A stretch of 64,000 bases of DNA. Source: Branchiostoma lanceolatum. Its lineage: Eukaryota; Chordata; Leptocardii; Amphioxiformes; Branchiostomatidae. The stretch's first letter is position 1. Each line of letters opens with the position of its first letter. The notes below the pieces were generated by a model. It did not search any database. It was not told the origin of the DNA and worked only from the letters and a program-made list of their open reading frames with translations. Position numbers and translations under genes: made by a program. The stretch lies in contig NC_089735.1 of NCBI RefSeq assembly GCF_035083965.1, positions 6,474,001-6,538,000 of the forward strand, in the 5' to 3' direction. This document shows, piece by piece, positions 46,728 to 61,300 of the stretch.

Positions 46728-48555
46728 CAGCGTTCCCGCCAGCCCAGGGTAAGAGTGCGTCCACCAAAATCTAATATGGGGGGGGGGGGAGCGCCGAAGG
46801 CGCGACCCGACCGCCGAAGGCGGTCGCAATTTAGGGGGGTCCGGGGGGATTCTCCCCCGGGAAATTTTGGATCTTCAAGCCTTCAGAAACGCAATCTCCC
46901 GCATTTTGAGAGACAAATCATGCCATTGAGAGTGGTTGTCAGTGGTCCCTTTTACCGCCGCCATTGTCATTATCGGTGGCAGTGCTAACGAGAACGACCC
47001 AAAAATGTGCTTTTCAAAACGCAGGAAATCGGTAGATTATGTTGTCACCCGTTGTTGTTTACTTCTAACACATTGTTTTACTTCTATATTCGTGTTTTGA
47101 GGTACGTGGATACCGACCAAGTTTGATAATGAGCATGGAAAATACTATTTAAGTCTTTGATTAGTTTGATAAAACCGGCTATCAGTTTCATTTTATTATG
47201 GCGATCGTTTGTTCTCGACCGGAGGGTTCGTTTTTATGCCACTAACACCGGTAGTTCTCGTGAACGTTACTAACAGGAAAAGGTAAGTAAACATGAGCTT
47301 ACAAGAAATGTTCACAAGCAGGCCGTAGTTTATTAAAAAACATAACGTTCGTAACGTTACCAAGTACGAAACTAGTTAATTATCGGACGATATGCGATAA
47401 GTATGGAATCCATTTGTCGGTCAAAGAAGCATAAATTACCGTCACAAAAGTGAACATGACATCCAGGCCGGTTCAATGTTGGGTCGATCCTAGAAAATCA
47501 ATGATCATCCAGTGGCAAAATCGTAGCTGTAAGGCAAACAGTCCTACAGGCGACAGCCATGGAAAAGAAAGTTGTGTCTCTACAGAAAAGCCGTGCGTGC
47601 TTCGGCTCCCAGTGACGACTCTCCATGCTTTCTTCATCCTGTACGTACCATTCTTTTTTCCTAGATGTACGTAAAACTATGCTCATACTCGTGCAGTCAT
47701 ACTGCGAGCCAGAGATCAGGTCTTTGCGTCAATTTTCCAATAGCAAATTGAACGAAATCGCGACACAACTTTTGACAAGATGGCTGCACTGAGGTGTGTT
47801 CACCGCATCCAAACGTAAAAGAGGGAAATCACGATCACATTGTAAGTTGATAAACGCAATGACATTTCTCTATATAAAATCGAAGGATTACAAGAAGTTG
47901 GGTGTGATTTTAGTGAATTGTATTAGTTTCTGGGACATACATTATTTTTTTTCATCTATCGATGTGCTTGCCGTGTGCTTTGTTACGTTGTGATGCTATC
48001 ATCCTTCAGGCGTTTCATGATCATGTTTGGCGCGAACCTTTCGCCTGAGCTCGTCCCAGTTCATGATCAAGATATAAACGGCTTGTGAAATACTAATAGA
48101 GCCGCAAATATCTGTATGACTGTCATCAAAAAAGTACAATAAGGGCAACAACACGATATTTAGAGGCGCTCCTTGTTCGAGTGAATCTTGTGTACTGGCC
48201 CCGCGGCCGTAGGACCGTCGGCAGTCGGCACTTCACTGAACTTCGGATCTTAGAGCTTACGGGGGCGTGTCTCACTGGGGCCAGGGCCGCTCGGCGTGAG
48301 TTTGATGTTTTTAAGGCGTGCGGTGCTCCGCCCCTGGCCCTGGACTGCTAACAATGCGTAACAGAGAGCCCTGGAAGTACATCGTAGGCTTCTTTCTTAC
48401 TAAATGAGCGGTTGTTCTAAGATTTTAGTTCCACTTGTGACAGAAATTAGCCTCCCTTCAAAATTTTGTTTGGACGCACTCAGCCCAGCTGAGTGCGTCC
48501 TTTCCAAAAAAAGTGCGTCCAAAGACGCACTGAGGTATGCCTGGCGGGAACACTG
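46728..48555. mobile_element. 1.8-kb hAT-type transposon with perfect 8-bp target duplication
   Basis: Starts CAGCGTTCCCGCCAG and ends CTGGCGGGAACACTG. The termini are inverted with one mismatch, and CTGCAAAC is duplicated exactly at 46720-46727 and 48556-48563. An 8-bp duplication and CAG..CTG ends fit the hAT superfamily. Subterminal 'gtgcgtcca' and 'tggacgcac' motifs occur near both ends. No long transposase frame is seen, so it is non-autonomous or decayed. It contains a GC-rich inverted stretch near 46790-46860, a YY1-type CAAGATGGC at 47776, and two AACGTT sites near 47344-47359. Confidence 0.9.
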
Positions 48556-49494
48556 CTGCAAACAAAAGCTTAGTCATCGTTTGTGTATTTTCTATTAGCC
48601 AGTATCACAACATTGTACTGTATAGTCAGACTAAAGAGCATATTGTTCTCAATCAAAGTACATGTACATGTATTATGTTTTGTACAGTATTAAATACTTC
48701 ATTTTTACACTAGTTTACTTTGCTTTTAATACTTCAAACAACAATTTAGCCAATGTCAAATTAAGAATGACCAATCCAATATGCACCAACTTAACAAATA
48801 GATTATCTGGTAAAGGTTCCCACTAAGGTTAGTCAGTTTTCACCTAGCAATTCATTCTCAAATCCTCTTCAAACTTTTGACATTCTGGATGCTGGCATTA
48901 CAAAGTTCTTTGGTTGTGATTCAAAGTCAAAGTCTTCTGCAGCCTTTGACAGGGTCAACCAGTCAGTTCTTACTGTATCACAAAGGATCAATCCTGACTG
49001 TCCATCACAATTAGCAGTTCGACCAATGATATCATGGTAATTATTGGCTTGACCAATTAGAGAGGGGCTGCATCTTGGTCAAACATTCATATTCATGTTT
49101 TCATTTCGCATTTCGACTTTTTGACAGAGGTCGGCAGGGCTATTGGATAGGTCCATTGGTATCATAGTTACTGAAAGCATGCATTCCTTTGAATGGAATG
49201 TTAATCCACTCTAAGCCACTACACATAGTTACCTGTACTGTAAGGAACAAGCAATGGTGCTATAAACATGGCCATATGCACAAGCCCCAAGATTCAATAA
49301 AGAGAAAAAATGAAATCTCTGATTCCAGCCCTAAATCCCCTGTAAGTCTACTGCAAGCTTTTAATTTGAATGCAGTGTTTACACACCACTTCATACAGCG
49401 ATGAAGACTTAAAACCTGGTATCCATCCCTATTGTAGCTGCAAGGAGGGAACAGAAGAGATCTGGTGGACAGGACACATTCGTTTATTCAGACC

Positions 49495-49695
49495 CTTGTA
49501 GTGACTTGTTGGCAGCAAAGTCCTTGCTGTTTCTGTAGCAGGGTATATTTCTACAGGGAGGGGTTGCTTCATTTCTTTTTTCTGACCCTCATTTTACGTC
49601 CCGTCTGAAAGACAAGTCCAGCCCCAACTGAGATGTCCTACCCAGGATTGAGCTGGGGTCTTCCAGCTAGAAACTAATTGGAACCAGGGACATCC
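49495..49695 (-). repeat. SINE family B
   Basis: Minus strand begins with ttagtttctagctggaagac and 'cccagctcaatcctgggtag', a tRNA-like region with a B-box-like 'gctcaatcc'. It ends in 'gaaatataccctgctac'. Confidence 0.6.
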
Positions 49696-51232
49696 CTAGG
49701 CAGGACACATTAGGTAACAACAATTTGACTTGTTGGGTCTTGGATCTAAAAATGCTGAACTGGAAAATCGGGGTAAAGCTTATAGCTACAGTCATATTCA
49801 AGAGTCCTCTGTTGTCATCTTGACCTCAAACTCAATCTTTCTGAAAAGAGTGGCTATATATATAACCATAAAAACATGCACTACAATAAGACACTTCACA
49901 CCACGCATCGGGTCTCCTTTGTTTCATCCTCAAATTTGTCAAACTTCTAGCAGCATTGCATTCAATTTGAGGCAATAATTGAATGATGTACAATAAATCT
50001 AGAGCAGAGCAATCAATCTATCTTAAATACCTATGACATCATATTCAACACCTGTCAAAATCCTAAGCTTCGCATGTTACATTATGACATAAGCAGGTAA
50101 AGGTTTTCTGAAGCATATTACAGACGCTGGGCTTCTTTATCTGGTACATACATGTGTAATCTACTATACTAAGTATGATAACAAGTAGCATTAAATCTAT
50201 GCAAGTTTTTCTCATGCCGTCTGTTAATATCATGCACCGAAGCTGAAGGCAGAAATATAGCAATCAGTCTACATTAACTTAAAGAAAAAAAAGGGTTTTA
50301 CGCAAAGTATGAATAAGAATTTTACCATCCTGCAAGGACCGACTGATACTACTTTTAAGATATGTCATAATATTGCTCTCTGAAAGCGTGAAAGCCATGA
50401 TCATGCTGTATTGAACACCTTTTCCTCATAAATTGCCAGAGCATGCTATTGTAGACAGACTAAAATGTGCTGCATGTGGCCATATGTACTGTTTAACAGC
50501 AGATGGTTTGCATGTCTGATCTTTTTGTGCAAACGACTTTTAAAAGCACTGTTGTTCCAACCAATGTGTTGATCTTACACACTGTAGAAATATATCATTT
50601 CAAAATAAAAAGAAAAGAATTTGTACAACACATGTGTTCTTATACTATTTAAAGTGCAGACTACACTGTCCTTCATATCCTTTGGCGAGATATGAATGAT
50701 ATTCACATATTTGTGGCTACATGTAATGATCACATGCCTAAACTGGTGATTGCACTACAGAACCATACATATGATAGTACATGTAAGTACATAACGCTTC
50801 TAATGCACAGTGTCAATTGTACTTATGTCAATTGATATGTCCTACAATTGTTTTCACCTCATTTACATATCATCTCATAGTTTTGCTTAAACACCTGTTA
50901 GATTAAGAGTCTTTCTAGTCACTGACGAAAGATAGTTGATGCTGTCTGAAACGTCTGAACATTTACAAAACTTCTCCAGCTGCTTGAGTAACTTTTGTAT
51001 TGTGTATCTTATCCCCTGGATGTCTATCCTTCATTGACATGATTGACAATGATTTACGTATTTTGGTTACACAGTTTGTCTTAAACTTTCCCCTGAAAGC
51101 TTTATCATGATTTGAAGCAGCACAGCCTAATCAAATCTTCAGTAGCAACCCTGAAATGAACTTGTGTAAGAAAAACCAACACATGAGCTGTAGTCACTAC
51201 CAATGATGTTACTACAGTAGTAGTACCCTGGC

Positions 51233-51413
51233 TATACTGTAAATCTTGAAACTTGTAGGGGTTTTATGTTTGCAGTGATCTCTCCAGCGCAAATTCATGA
51301 CAATGCGGATATGTCTCCTTTGTACTATACAATTCACAACACTGTGAAAAACTTGTTTGCGCCTACTGTGAAATATAACCACTGCATAACTAAATGAATT
51401 TATGGTAGTATAT
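51233..51413. repeat. MITE family C, copy
   Basis: Starts tactgtaaatcttgaaactt, contains ttttatgtttgcagtga, and ends aatgaatttatggtagta. Confidence 0.6.
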
Positions 51414-51467
51414 TTTTCTTATGTCTCCCTAAGACTATACAATGTTGAGGGGAAAGATTGTGTGTCG

Positions 51468-52349
51468 TTACCACCTGCGTTTTACGTGGAAGCGAAGGGT
51501 GCAGATTTGCATGGGCTTCAGGCTGACGGTAGCAGAGCTGGGATCCCAGCATTGTTGGGACACGTTCCCTGTGGTGCCTTCATCTGTAAAAACAACACAT
51601 CATCATCATTATCTTCATCATCATTTTCATTATCATATTTATCATTATCATAATCAAAATCATGTCTACCATCATCATCTTATCATCATGATCATATTCA
51701 TCATCACCATATCTATTTTCATCATCATCATTATCATAATATTCATCATCATCATCATCATCCCACGATGACCACATGTTTTATCCAGGCCTGTCAATCA
51801 GAAGCCACACAACAGCAACACAGACACATCAAAACTCTCCTATTACATGTAGTATGAAAGTTCATCAGTGTTTGCAGCTACATGTATCATCATGGAAAGG
51901 ATTTAACTTTGTTTAAAAATACATTAAAGAAGTTGACTCACTGGTGTTCCAAGACAGACGTTCTAACTTCTCTGCATGGATATTAGCACCAAGTGTCAGC
52001 TCCTCCACACTGGAGGTCACAACCTCAAATGGCTCAAACAGACCCTGGGAACAAGCAGAGAGATAAATCCACATTGTGTAGACTGAAGGTGACTTGACAA
52101 ATGTTACACAATCAATTGACTAGTTGTTAAAACACTGAAAAAGTTATGTAAGAGTTTGGTTTACTCAACCAAGCTGGACATTAAAAAGTAACCTAACTTT
52201 TACCTTTTTTGATTATCATGTCACAACGTCTAATTAAAATGTACTTTCCTTTTCTCTTGCTTCTTGGTCACAAACCCTTAAAACTAATAAGTCCAGTACT
52301 TTTAGAAGAAATCATTAAGGGGGCTTTAAGCCAAAAGTTGCATGTGTGT

Positions 52350-52388
<39 letters not shown>

Positions 52389-54603
52389 CCCATGGCATGA
52401 AACCTTGGCATGTTGATGAACCAAACACACGTTAAGAGTAGGAGTGACCTGGTATTCTGGGATGAAAACATGAGCTGTGGTGAAGCTGCATTTGCACTTC
52501 TAGGTAGAAGATCATGCTTCGTTCAATAGAGGATGACTGCTTCACTTAACCTTTTTCCAAAACCAGTTGCTCATGTACATGTATAGGTGTTTCACAGTAC
52601 TTTGTAATCAGAACTTTTTGAAACTCTTGTTGGCCAAATGGTTACGTGAACAGGTGGTGTGCTATTTCAGATACCTGTAGTGAGACAGTCTGAGGCGTCC
52701 CGCCGTCGGCAGCCTGGTACTGATGCTCCAGCCTGAGGAGGGCCGTGTCCTCTTCAGACAGCTCCAGTGTCAGGAGGTGGACGCTGGCCGGCAGTTCACG
52801 CTTCAGAGCCGAGTACTAAAAATACAACAAACACAAACAACACAAAATAAAACAAAGAATTGAAGATCTCATAGTCATACCTCCCTGAAATATATTCAGT
52901 TTTTGTAAATTTCTTGACAAAATAATACAACTCAGTTAATGCTCTGCTCTCAAGCACATGCCCTCAGATTCCTGATTTTTGGCAATATGCCAATGTTCAC
53001 TTCTAGCATACCGAAAACAATACCTCTGTTTTCACAGTGGTTACAACTGCTGAATTCAAACACTGCAAATATTTTCACCACAGAAAAGCTGTGTAGGTTG
53101 GTGAAAAGTAGACATCCAGGTAAACTGACCAGTCACTGATGAAAGAAAGAAGATGCTATCTGAAACGTTTGACCATTTACAAAACAAAAAGTTTCTTTGG
53201 CAACTTTAGTATTGAATCGTTGTGTAGGTTTCTTACAGCCATGTTGAAGTTGTTGCTCCAGTCCTGAGTGGAGTATGTGTTGGGTGTGAAGCTGACGGCA
53301 GGTGCCATGTACAGCTGTTCTCCCAAGTTCCGATGTAGCTGGCTCGAGTCTGTGGGTGATTCCAGCATCAGGTAGTGTTTGCCACGAGCCACCAGCCCGT
53401 CTCCAAACACTCCTGTTTCGTTCAATGCCTCCCCAACACCAAAGTTGTCATCATAAAACATACGGCGATGGACCTACATGGGAACACGTAACAGATGCTT
53501 AAAGGATGTTCTATGCAGATGATTAAGTACAGTGGATCCAGGACTGTTCCTCCATCCTGGGACAGAAACTTGCTTGTTGGGACGGGAAAAAATTCAGCCT
53601 GTCCGTTCAAAAACTTCACGACATGAAATTGATGAAAATAAATTTTTGTGAGTGTAAAATGACGGATTTAACATCGAAAAGTAACAACATGGCCCCCAAA
53701 ATACTGAGTGGGACGGAAAAAAAATCTGGAGACAGCCCTGAGTGAAACACTAATGCATGCACAACTGGTTTAAATCTAGTGAATTTTGGCTAAAAATGTC
53801 AGACCTAAGGTAACAGTGATCCCCTCACCATGAGTTCCAGAGAACCGTTCTTCAGACTAGAGCCGCCCTGAGACCTGTCTGTGAGGACTGTCAGCTGTCT
53901 GCTCTTGTCCTGAAGAACAGACAAATATTATCAAACACTATACATCATAATTAAGCAGAGACTTATTATATAATAACAACATTGTACATTTGTACATGTA
54001 TCATAGAAAAGAAGTTGAACCAAAAAATGAAACATGGATTAGAAAAAAAATGAGTCTTTGAAGCTACTACACAAGGATTCAAACAAGTGAGCTTACTAAG
54101 GTGCGCTATATGATTTTTTCAACATGTGTATATATGCACCTCCTAGTAAATTGCAGTTAACCTACACAACATAATATCAATGACTCTTACATACATTTTG
54201 TACAGCTGTCCTGTTTTACTGTGTATCAGGGGTAATAGGGTAACAGCTTTGAGTGTCTATCATTACATTGTGGATGATCCATGAAGGAGTGATGTTCATT
54301 TTCATCATGACATAAAGCGTAACATGTAGTTCACCTTGATGAAGATTCTGCTGTTGACGGGGTAATAGTTTCCTGCTACCGGCTCTGTCTGGTTCAGTTT
54401 CCAGGTCAGACGGTGGTTCAGCTGACGTTCTAAGATCTCACGCCCATTAGAGTCTGTGTAGAATTTACTGTGGAAGATTCATGCACACTGTTATAAAGGC
54501 AATCAGAGAAAGTACACTAAGTCTTCATCCCCTTGATACCGGTAGTAAGTGCCCTCTGACAGAACACACAGAAACTGCAGTGCAGAGAAACATATTGCAT
54601 CTT

Positions 54604-54635
<32 letters not shown>

Positions 54636-55297
54636 AAAGACATAGTTATACACACAGACATGTTTAGAGCCCCCTAACAGCTTTCTTTGGTATTGCAGTT
54701 CAACTTCTGCTTTTGTGTGTGCATTTCTTCTCTGAAAAACTTGGTAGATAGCTTTTATACATAAGACACATTGAAAACACTGACACATCTATCACAGTCA
54801 TGGTTCACTGACTTGTCAGTCTGCATGTCGGAGTCAAAGCGGGTGATTATTTCCTTGCCCAGACCGTCCTTGAAGGGGATTGGTCCAACAGTCCACTCCA
54901 GTTCAGCATAGCGCTGTCCGGCATACAGACGTATCACCTGCGTGACCCAGTCACTGAACACCTGGTGAACCTCCTGTACCAACTCTCCTGTCACCTGCAA
55001 CACAGGGACACAGATTTACACTTACTTATGATAACTACATGGCTTCATCAATTTCATCCTTTCACCCCAATGGAGTGAATGTGTGTGTTTGTGTGTGTGG
55101 CATGTGTATGTGGCTTATGTGTTTGTGTGTATGCGTGTGTGCATGTGAGTGTGCATGTGACTTGTGTGTGTGTATGTGGCTGTGTGTGTGTGAGTGTATG
55201 TGGCTGTATGTGTGTGTGTGAGGGTATACGTGTGTGTGTGTGTGTGGGGGGGGTGCATGTGAGTGTGTACATGTATGTGGCTTGTGTGTGTGAGTGC

Positions 55298-55340
<43 letters not shown>

Positions 55341-58300
55341 TGAGTGTATGTATGTTTGTGTGTGTGTATGCATGTGTGAGTGTGTGTACAAAATGCAGTG
55401 TTGCCATACATCCTCAGTGCTGGTATTTTTGTCGTGGGGTTGTAAGGGTCACAGAGGGTGAAGTCTGCCATTTGATTGCTATGTTTCTATATTAGCAACA
55501 GTGCCTCAAGTCTCAGGGAATACAGATAAAAAGTGTGAAATTCCCAAGAAATACTTATTTTTGTCTCTAACAGTTAAACTTCAATCCCAACTATAACTAC
55601 CAAAACAAAATTGAAGGAATCATGATCCAGAGAACCTTTTTCATTGTCAGAATTAAGTTCATATAAAATGGTGTGCCAAAACCGTTATCTTAGTTTGCAG
55701 AAAAACAGCAGAGCACTTGGTGATGAATGGATTAACACAAAGAAGAATCAGACTGACCACTTTGGTAATGACGGAGCCTTTCGTGGTTATCGGGAGTGGC
55801 TCTGTGCCGTTAGGCCGGAAGATGTAAGCCCCAGACCTCTGGGTACTGTCATCGTTGTTGCCAGTACTGGAGTTGTACCAGTGGAACGCCTGCTGCACAG
55901 TTAATATCAACTTCGTCTTCAGGTTTGTTACAGTCTTCAGAAGGCCAGTGGTGCTGTCAAATATCAAACTGAGGTGCTGGGGAAAAAAGGAAACATTTTC
56001 GAGAAAATGTCGGGCACTACCTTTGTACAGTGAATGGGGTAAAGCATCTAATCCCTTCTGCTTTGGCAGTACAATGGTACATAAAGTACATCAGAGCATT
56101 TTTAGAATGACCGAAAACTTTAATGGAATACCTCATTATGAATCTCAGTATCCTCCCTCATCATAGGTGACTGGGGAATCATCATTGAAACCACGTTTGT
56201 CTCTGCCTGAGGCATGAACAGGCTCCCTGAAAAAAAAAAACACTACGGAGTTGCTGGATGCAATATAAAAAGAGGGAATCTCCAATATGGGGCAAATGAG
56301 CTCACACTGGTATATTATTCTATATCTACATTCTTCTTTTTTGCTTTTCCTTTATACAAGTTGGGTTTGGCATCAATCCAGTCATCGTGGTCTTCAAAGT
56401 GAATCCATATCATCTCCCAATGATCTTCAAACAATCTTAATAATCAATGTTTTGGTTGCCTCATTGGTTTCCTAACGCTTCCTGTCTTGCATCAGGCTCC
56501 TTGCATGAATGTTGCTTTAAACACATTAAAACAAAAGTTGTTCCTTACTTGAAGCCCTGCCGATGGCCTTGGTGATAAGGTAAGTGCTGAAGCCCAGAGC
56601 TTCCACAGTCACAGGGAAGACCAGTTCACTGGTGGCATTCCCCCGAGGTCCCCTAACTTTAGCAGTCTGAGCAGTTACCTTCAGCATCTGGGCAGAGTCA
56701 GGAAGCAAATTATGATTAATTCATGTTCTTCTTTCACTGAAGGTAAAGGTAGTCCCATAGCCTTCTTGAGGCTGTAGGGGCAGTGGGTTGCTGTCAACAT
56801 TGTCAAGGACAAGGTATTGGAAGATGAAGCCCATCGCTCTCCTTCCACAGCCTTTTACATGTACCTCCCAAACCAAAGTCAGGTACCCACTTTTACACAT
56901 GGCTGGAGTGGGGAAGAACACGACGTCTAGCCAGGAATGCCAGGAATCGAACCTGTGACCTCTTGATCTCGCATTCGCTAGCCTAGCCACTCAGCGCCAC
57001 AAATCATTAGTCATAGTTGCAATACAAGTGTGCATAGACAGGAGTAGAGCATGTTTCACAAATCTACCAGTGTAGTAAATCAAGGATTTGAACAAAAAGT
57101 GATGAGACATTTCCAATAACCAAAAAACTCAAGTACATTGTAGCTGGAAAAGCAGTTCAAGGGGCTGATGCAGTAACACAATACTAGGAATAAGACCCTT
57201 GCACTACATATTAGATAGTTTTAAGTATTAGTATCAGATACCTGAGTTTTGACTGGTTTGCCATTAGGTGCTGAGACTGTGTATGATCTACCGTTGACCG
57301 GCAGACGGAGGTAGTGCCCTGCCACTTGCCTGGCCAGGGGATTGTACACGGTCACTGAAAACTGTACAGACCGGAAACAATAGTAACATATTGGAGAAAA
57401 TGTATGGATAGATAACCAACAGATACAATGAACCCTAATTTTACTTTAATTACAGTAAGAAATAGAAGATTTCAAACCACCATGAACTATTTATGAATGT
57501 CTTCACTAAGTTGTTTCATTCAATATTGTAATTTTCTTGCTAGATCTAGCTGTGTCTAATAGATGTATTTTCCTGTAGGACTTTGGACACGGAGAAAGTC
57601 TGCAGCACCAGCTTTGGACCTGGTTCCTGCCAGCCTTCCCATCCTGCAAGTCTCCAGATACACCATTTTCCGCCCGACATACTGTCACTCTGAAATATTC
57701 AAACAACTGCAGACACACACCAAGACAAACAAACCGAAACAGGCCGAAAACAATACCTCCATTTTCACAAAGGTAAAAATGGGAACACAAAGGTTACAAT
57801 GCTGCTACATGTATATTGGGAATTGCAGAAAGATCATACACGATCGTTCTCCTCAGTTGTGGCACAGATGCTGATGTTGAGGTAGGAGCAGAACTGTGCA
57901 GCGGGTGGGTCAACACTTCCCTTCTTCATCTTACTAGCCAGGGCATGGCTCACCACCTCCTGTAAATAACAACAACAACAACACAGCAGGGCAGTTACCA
58001 TAGCGGTCAGTGAAAAAATATCCCTTAGATGTATACATAATGTAATACATGTACACAGACACAAATACACAGAAATTGTAGACACTACATGCACATACAC
58101 ATGCACATGTGCATGTGTAGGCATATGTATCATCATGTTTGTTTGGCAATTGCCGAAAGACATTTTTTTGTACAAAATAGTATTTAAGACTTGTGTTCTC
58201 ACAGCTACAGGTGTCTTCACACTTACCTGGCATTCCACAGCACCTGCATGCAGACGCATGGCGTAGTCATTGGCCACGTGCTGTTTCTCAGTCCCACTGC

Positions 58301-61300
58301 AATCGACAGAGATATTTCATCACAATCTTAGAAATATAACAACAAGATAAATGATGAAAAGTGGAATAGCTATCTTTTGTCAAACTATCTTGATCTGTGT
58401 CTGGCATTAGTCTCCATTCAGCAATGAAGAAATTTAAGAACAATATAAATAAATAGCAAAATCAGAATTCTACAAAAAGAGATGGCATTTCCCTTCCTAC
58501 CTGACAGCATCATGGTGCTGAGCAACAGCCATGGCTTCTCCTGAAATGGTGACAAAGTTGGGATTCACACTGGTTTACATCTGATTTAATCTATATGGCG
58601 TTTACACACTTGTAGTGTCTAGTGGGATATAGGGCAGCAACTTTCTTTGCTGTTTCAGTAGCAGGGTATATTTTTACAGGGGGCGGTTGCTAGCCCCTTT
58701 AACATGTTTGAGCAAGGACGTTTTGGTTTGAGGCACCTCTTCGAACAAAGGACCCCCATTTTACTTCCCTTCCGAAATACAGGTGCAGCCCCAACTGAGA
58801 TGCCCTTCCCAGGATTGAACTGAGGTCTCCTACATGTTTTGTAGTTACCAACTAATTAGAACCAGGAGCTCAAATGTGAGGCTACTACGAGTTGACCACA
58901 GAAACATTTGATATGATGTCATAGTAAGACGTTTTATTAGTCTTCTTGAGTTTTTGAATGAGAAATACATACACATGCCTCCTAGTATAGTGGCTACATT
59001 CAGCAAACATACCTGATTAAAGAAAGTTTTATTGCAAATTCTTGTTCGTAGGCTAATTAGATAAGAAGGGCAAAAACAACAACAAAAATTATCTTACTAA
59101 ATGTTTGTGACGATGGTCCTCCATTTGTAAATGGCATAGGCCCTGCTATCACTTCTAGCTGCTTGCAAACCTGTATGACATCCAGTCAACAAAGAAACCC
59201 AAATCTTTATCACCTTCATTTGATACAGCATGCTGAATAACAGCATTCAAGGCCTAATGATACAAAAACATCCCAGTAGACTGATGTAACTAAGAGTGGA
59301 AATATGGTAACTATGATCATCATAACTTAGTTTTCAGGTTCTCCAAACGGCGTAATGACAAAAGAACAAAAAATGGAATACACTTTGGGTTGTTAAGCAT
59401 TGTGTCAACACATCTTAAACTGTTTCTGGTAACATTCTTCAAATTCTGCCGCTGTGTCTCACCTGCAGGAAGTTGTTACACTCCCTGACATAACCTTTAA
59501 TGGCAGGTCGTGAGGTGAAGTAGCCCGACCAGAAGCTGTGGGCTTTGTCTGCGTACGGGAAGAAGTCGTCCGTGTTATTGTAGTTCCATTTCACGTCGGC
59601 GGCTTGGTTCTTATGGTACACGTAGCAGGATGGAGTGGAGTACAGCAGGTTCACCTTGTTCTGAAAGTGTGAAAATAAGGCTTCAGACTTTGTTTGCCTA
59701 TATTTCAGGAAGTGAATGTGCCTACTGTTTCTGTTATGCAACTTTAAAAAAGCCTACATAATGATTTTCTCCATGTAAAGTCATACGTATATATACACAA
59801 TTGTAATCATAGTTACCAACTTACAATATGCATAATGACATGTTGTGTGAATGTATAATCTATGTCGAAGATACAATAAGCTCTTGATTTTGCTGTGATG
59901 TGAAATTTAGGGACTGCAAACCCCAAAGTGGCTTGTGGCATTAAATGGCCGAGCGTTTAGGCTAGGGAACATGAGATTGAGAGGTCACGGGTTTGATCCC
60001 TGGCTGGATGTTGTGTCTTTGGGAAAAGACACTTTACTACAGGACTTTTCTCACTCCATCTAGGTGCAAAATGAGTACCTGACTTCAGTGGTGGAGGTAG
60101 GAGAGAGATGGGCTCTGCATTACACAGTGGATAACAACCCACTGCCCCTACGGCCTACTTTTACCAACCTCAAAGGCTATACCTTACTCACCCCAGCATT
60201 GGTGTATTTGATGAGTTTATCCATGTTCTTGAACCAGATGTTAGCTGCCTGGTAGTGGAAGTCAGACCCCATGGTCCACATGATATGGTCTGTATGATAG
60301 TGCTTTGCCTGGAGTCATAATACATACCGATAGTATAGTTTTGGTATCAGAACAAAGACAGTGATCAACATTATCCAAACATACCAGGACTCCAAATAGT
60401 TTGTACTCGTTTTTATTCCAATTAAGCATTACTTTTCTAAATCTGAGAACCAACAAATCAAATTGGTATGGCCAAAGGCAATGTCTGTCTTTCCATGCTT
60501 TAGGAATACAATCCGACTAACCTGTTCCATGGACCTGTTCTCAGCAGTCTTCACTCTTTCATCCACATTGTAATCATGGAGCTTAGGGTCATCCTGGTGA
60601 TAGATGTTAAACAGAACACAGTTACCAACATATTCATGTTGCTGACAATCATCACTATCAAAGCGCATGTTCATATACTATGATACCTTGAGACACATAC
60701 AAATTTCTGAAACTAATCGTTCTCTTACTGAACTTAGTGACAGTTAACCACATTTTACAATGAAATTGTACAATCAAAGATTCAAACAGGACAAGGAAAG
60801 AATACATGGCTCCTAGAAATGCTACAAAGTACAAAATATCTTCAGTCAAACCTGTATAAGCGACCACCTCTACATACATGTAAGGACCACTTGACTAATT
60901 TGACTACTTTTAGTGGCCCCTCAGATAATATTTCCTATTGACTTAAGAATCCTGTCTATAGTGACTACCTGTCCACATAGAACAGATTTCATCGGTCCCT
61001 GGCTCCCCTCAGTGGTCCTATTGTGTAGTTTTGACTGTCTCTCGAACTTATAATATTTATTTCTTGCTAGACTGTTGCTGACGTAGACTTGAATGGTAGG
61101 GATATGGCGGGTCTCTTGTAACCTCACCTGAACAGGTTGACCATTACACAGTATTCCGAAGCACAGTCCTTCTGGGGGTCCATAGTGGGCAAACAGGTCT
61201 CCTGTATATAACAAATAATAGAAACACAATATTGATATCTTACCTGCACAGGAGGGTCGTGGCATAAGAGCTCAAAGCATAGACCAGGTGGTGGTGTATA

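Larger units (their letters stand above)
48564..51467. other. Intergenic DNA before MAN2B1 3' end
   Basis: No gene supported. Contains a SINE family B copy (49495-49695), repeats of the 'ctgtctgaaacgtctgaac' type at 50915-51035 (related to 53130-53185 and 29258-29335), and a MITE family C copy at 51233-51413. The MAN2B1 3' UTR (minus strand) must occupy part of it; no clear poly(A) signal was found. Confidence 0.45.

Noticed and set aside
51442..51771. His-rich plus-strand and Asp-rich minus-strand frames
   Set aside because: Come from the CAT/ATC microsatellite plus the reverse of the last MAN2B1 exon.
55054..55471. Long Thr/His and Val/Cys frames on both strands
   Set aside because: Pure dinucleotide-repeat artefacts.
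56930..57000. Possible functional tRNA gene (minus)
   Set aside because: A- and B-boxes are present but the sequence continues into a SINE body and a full cloverleaf could not be drawn. The same holds for 59940-60000.
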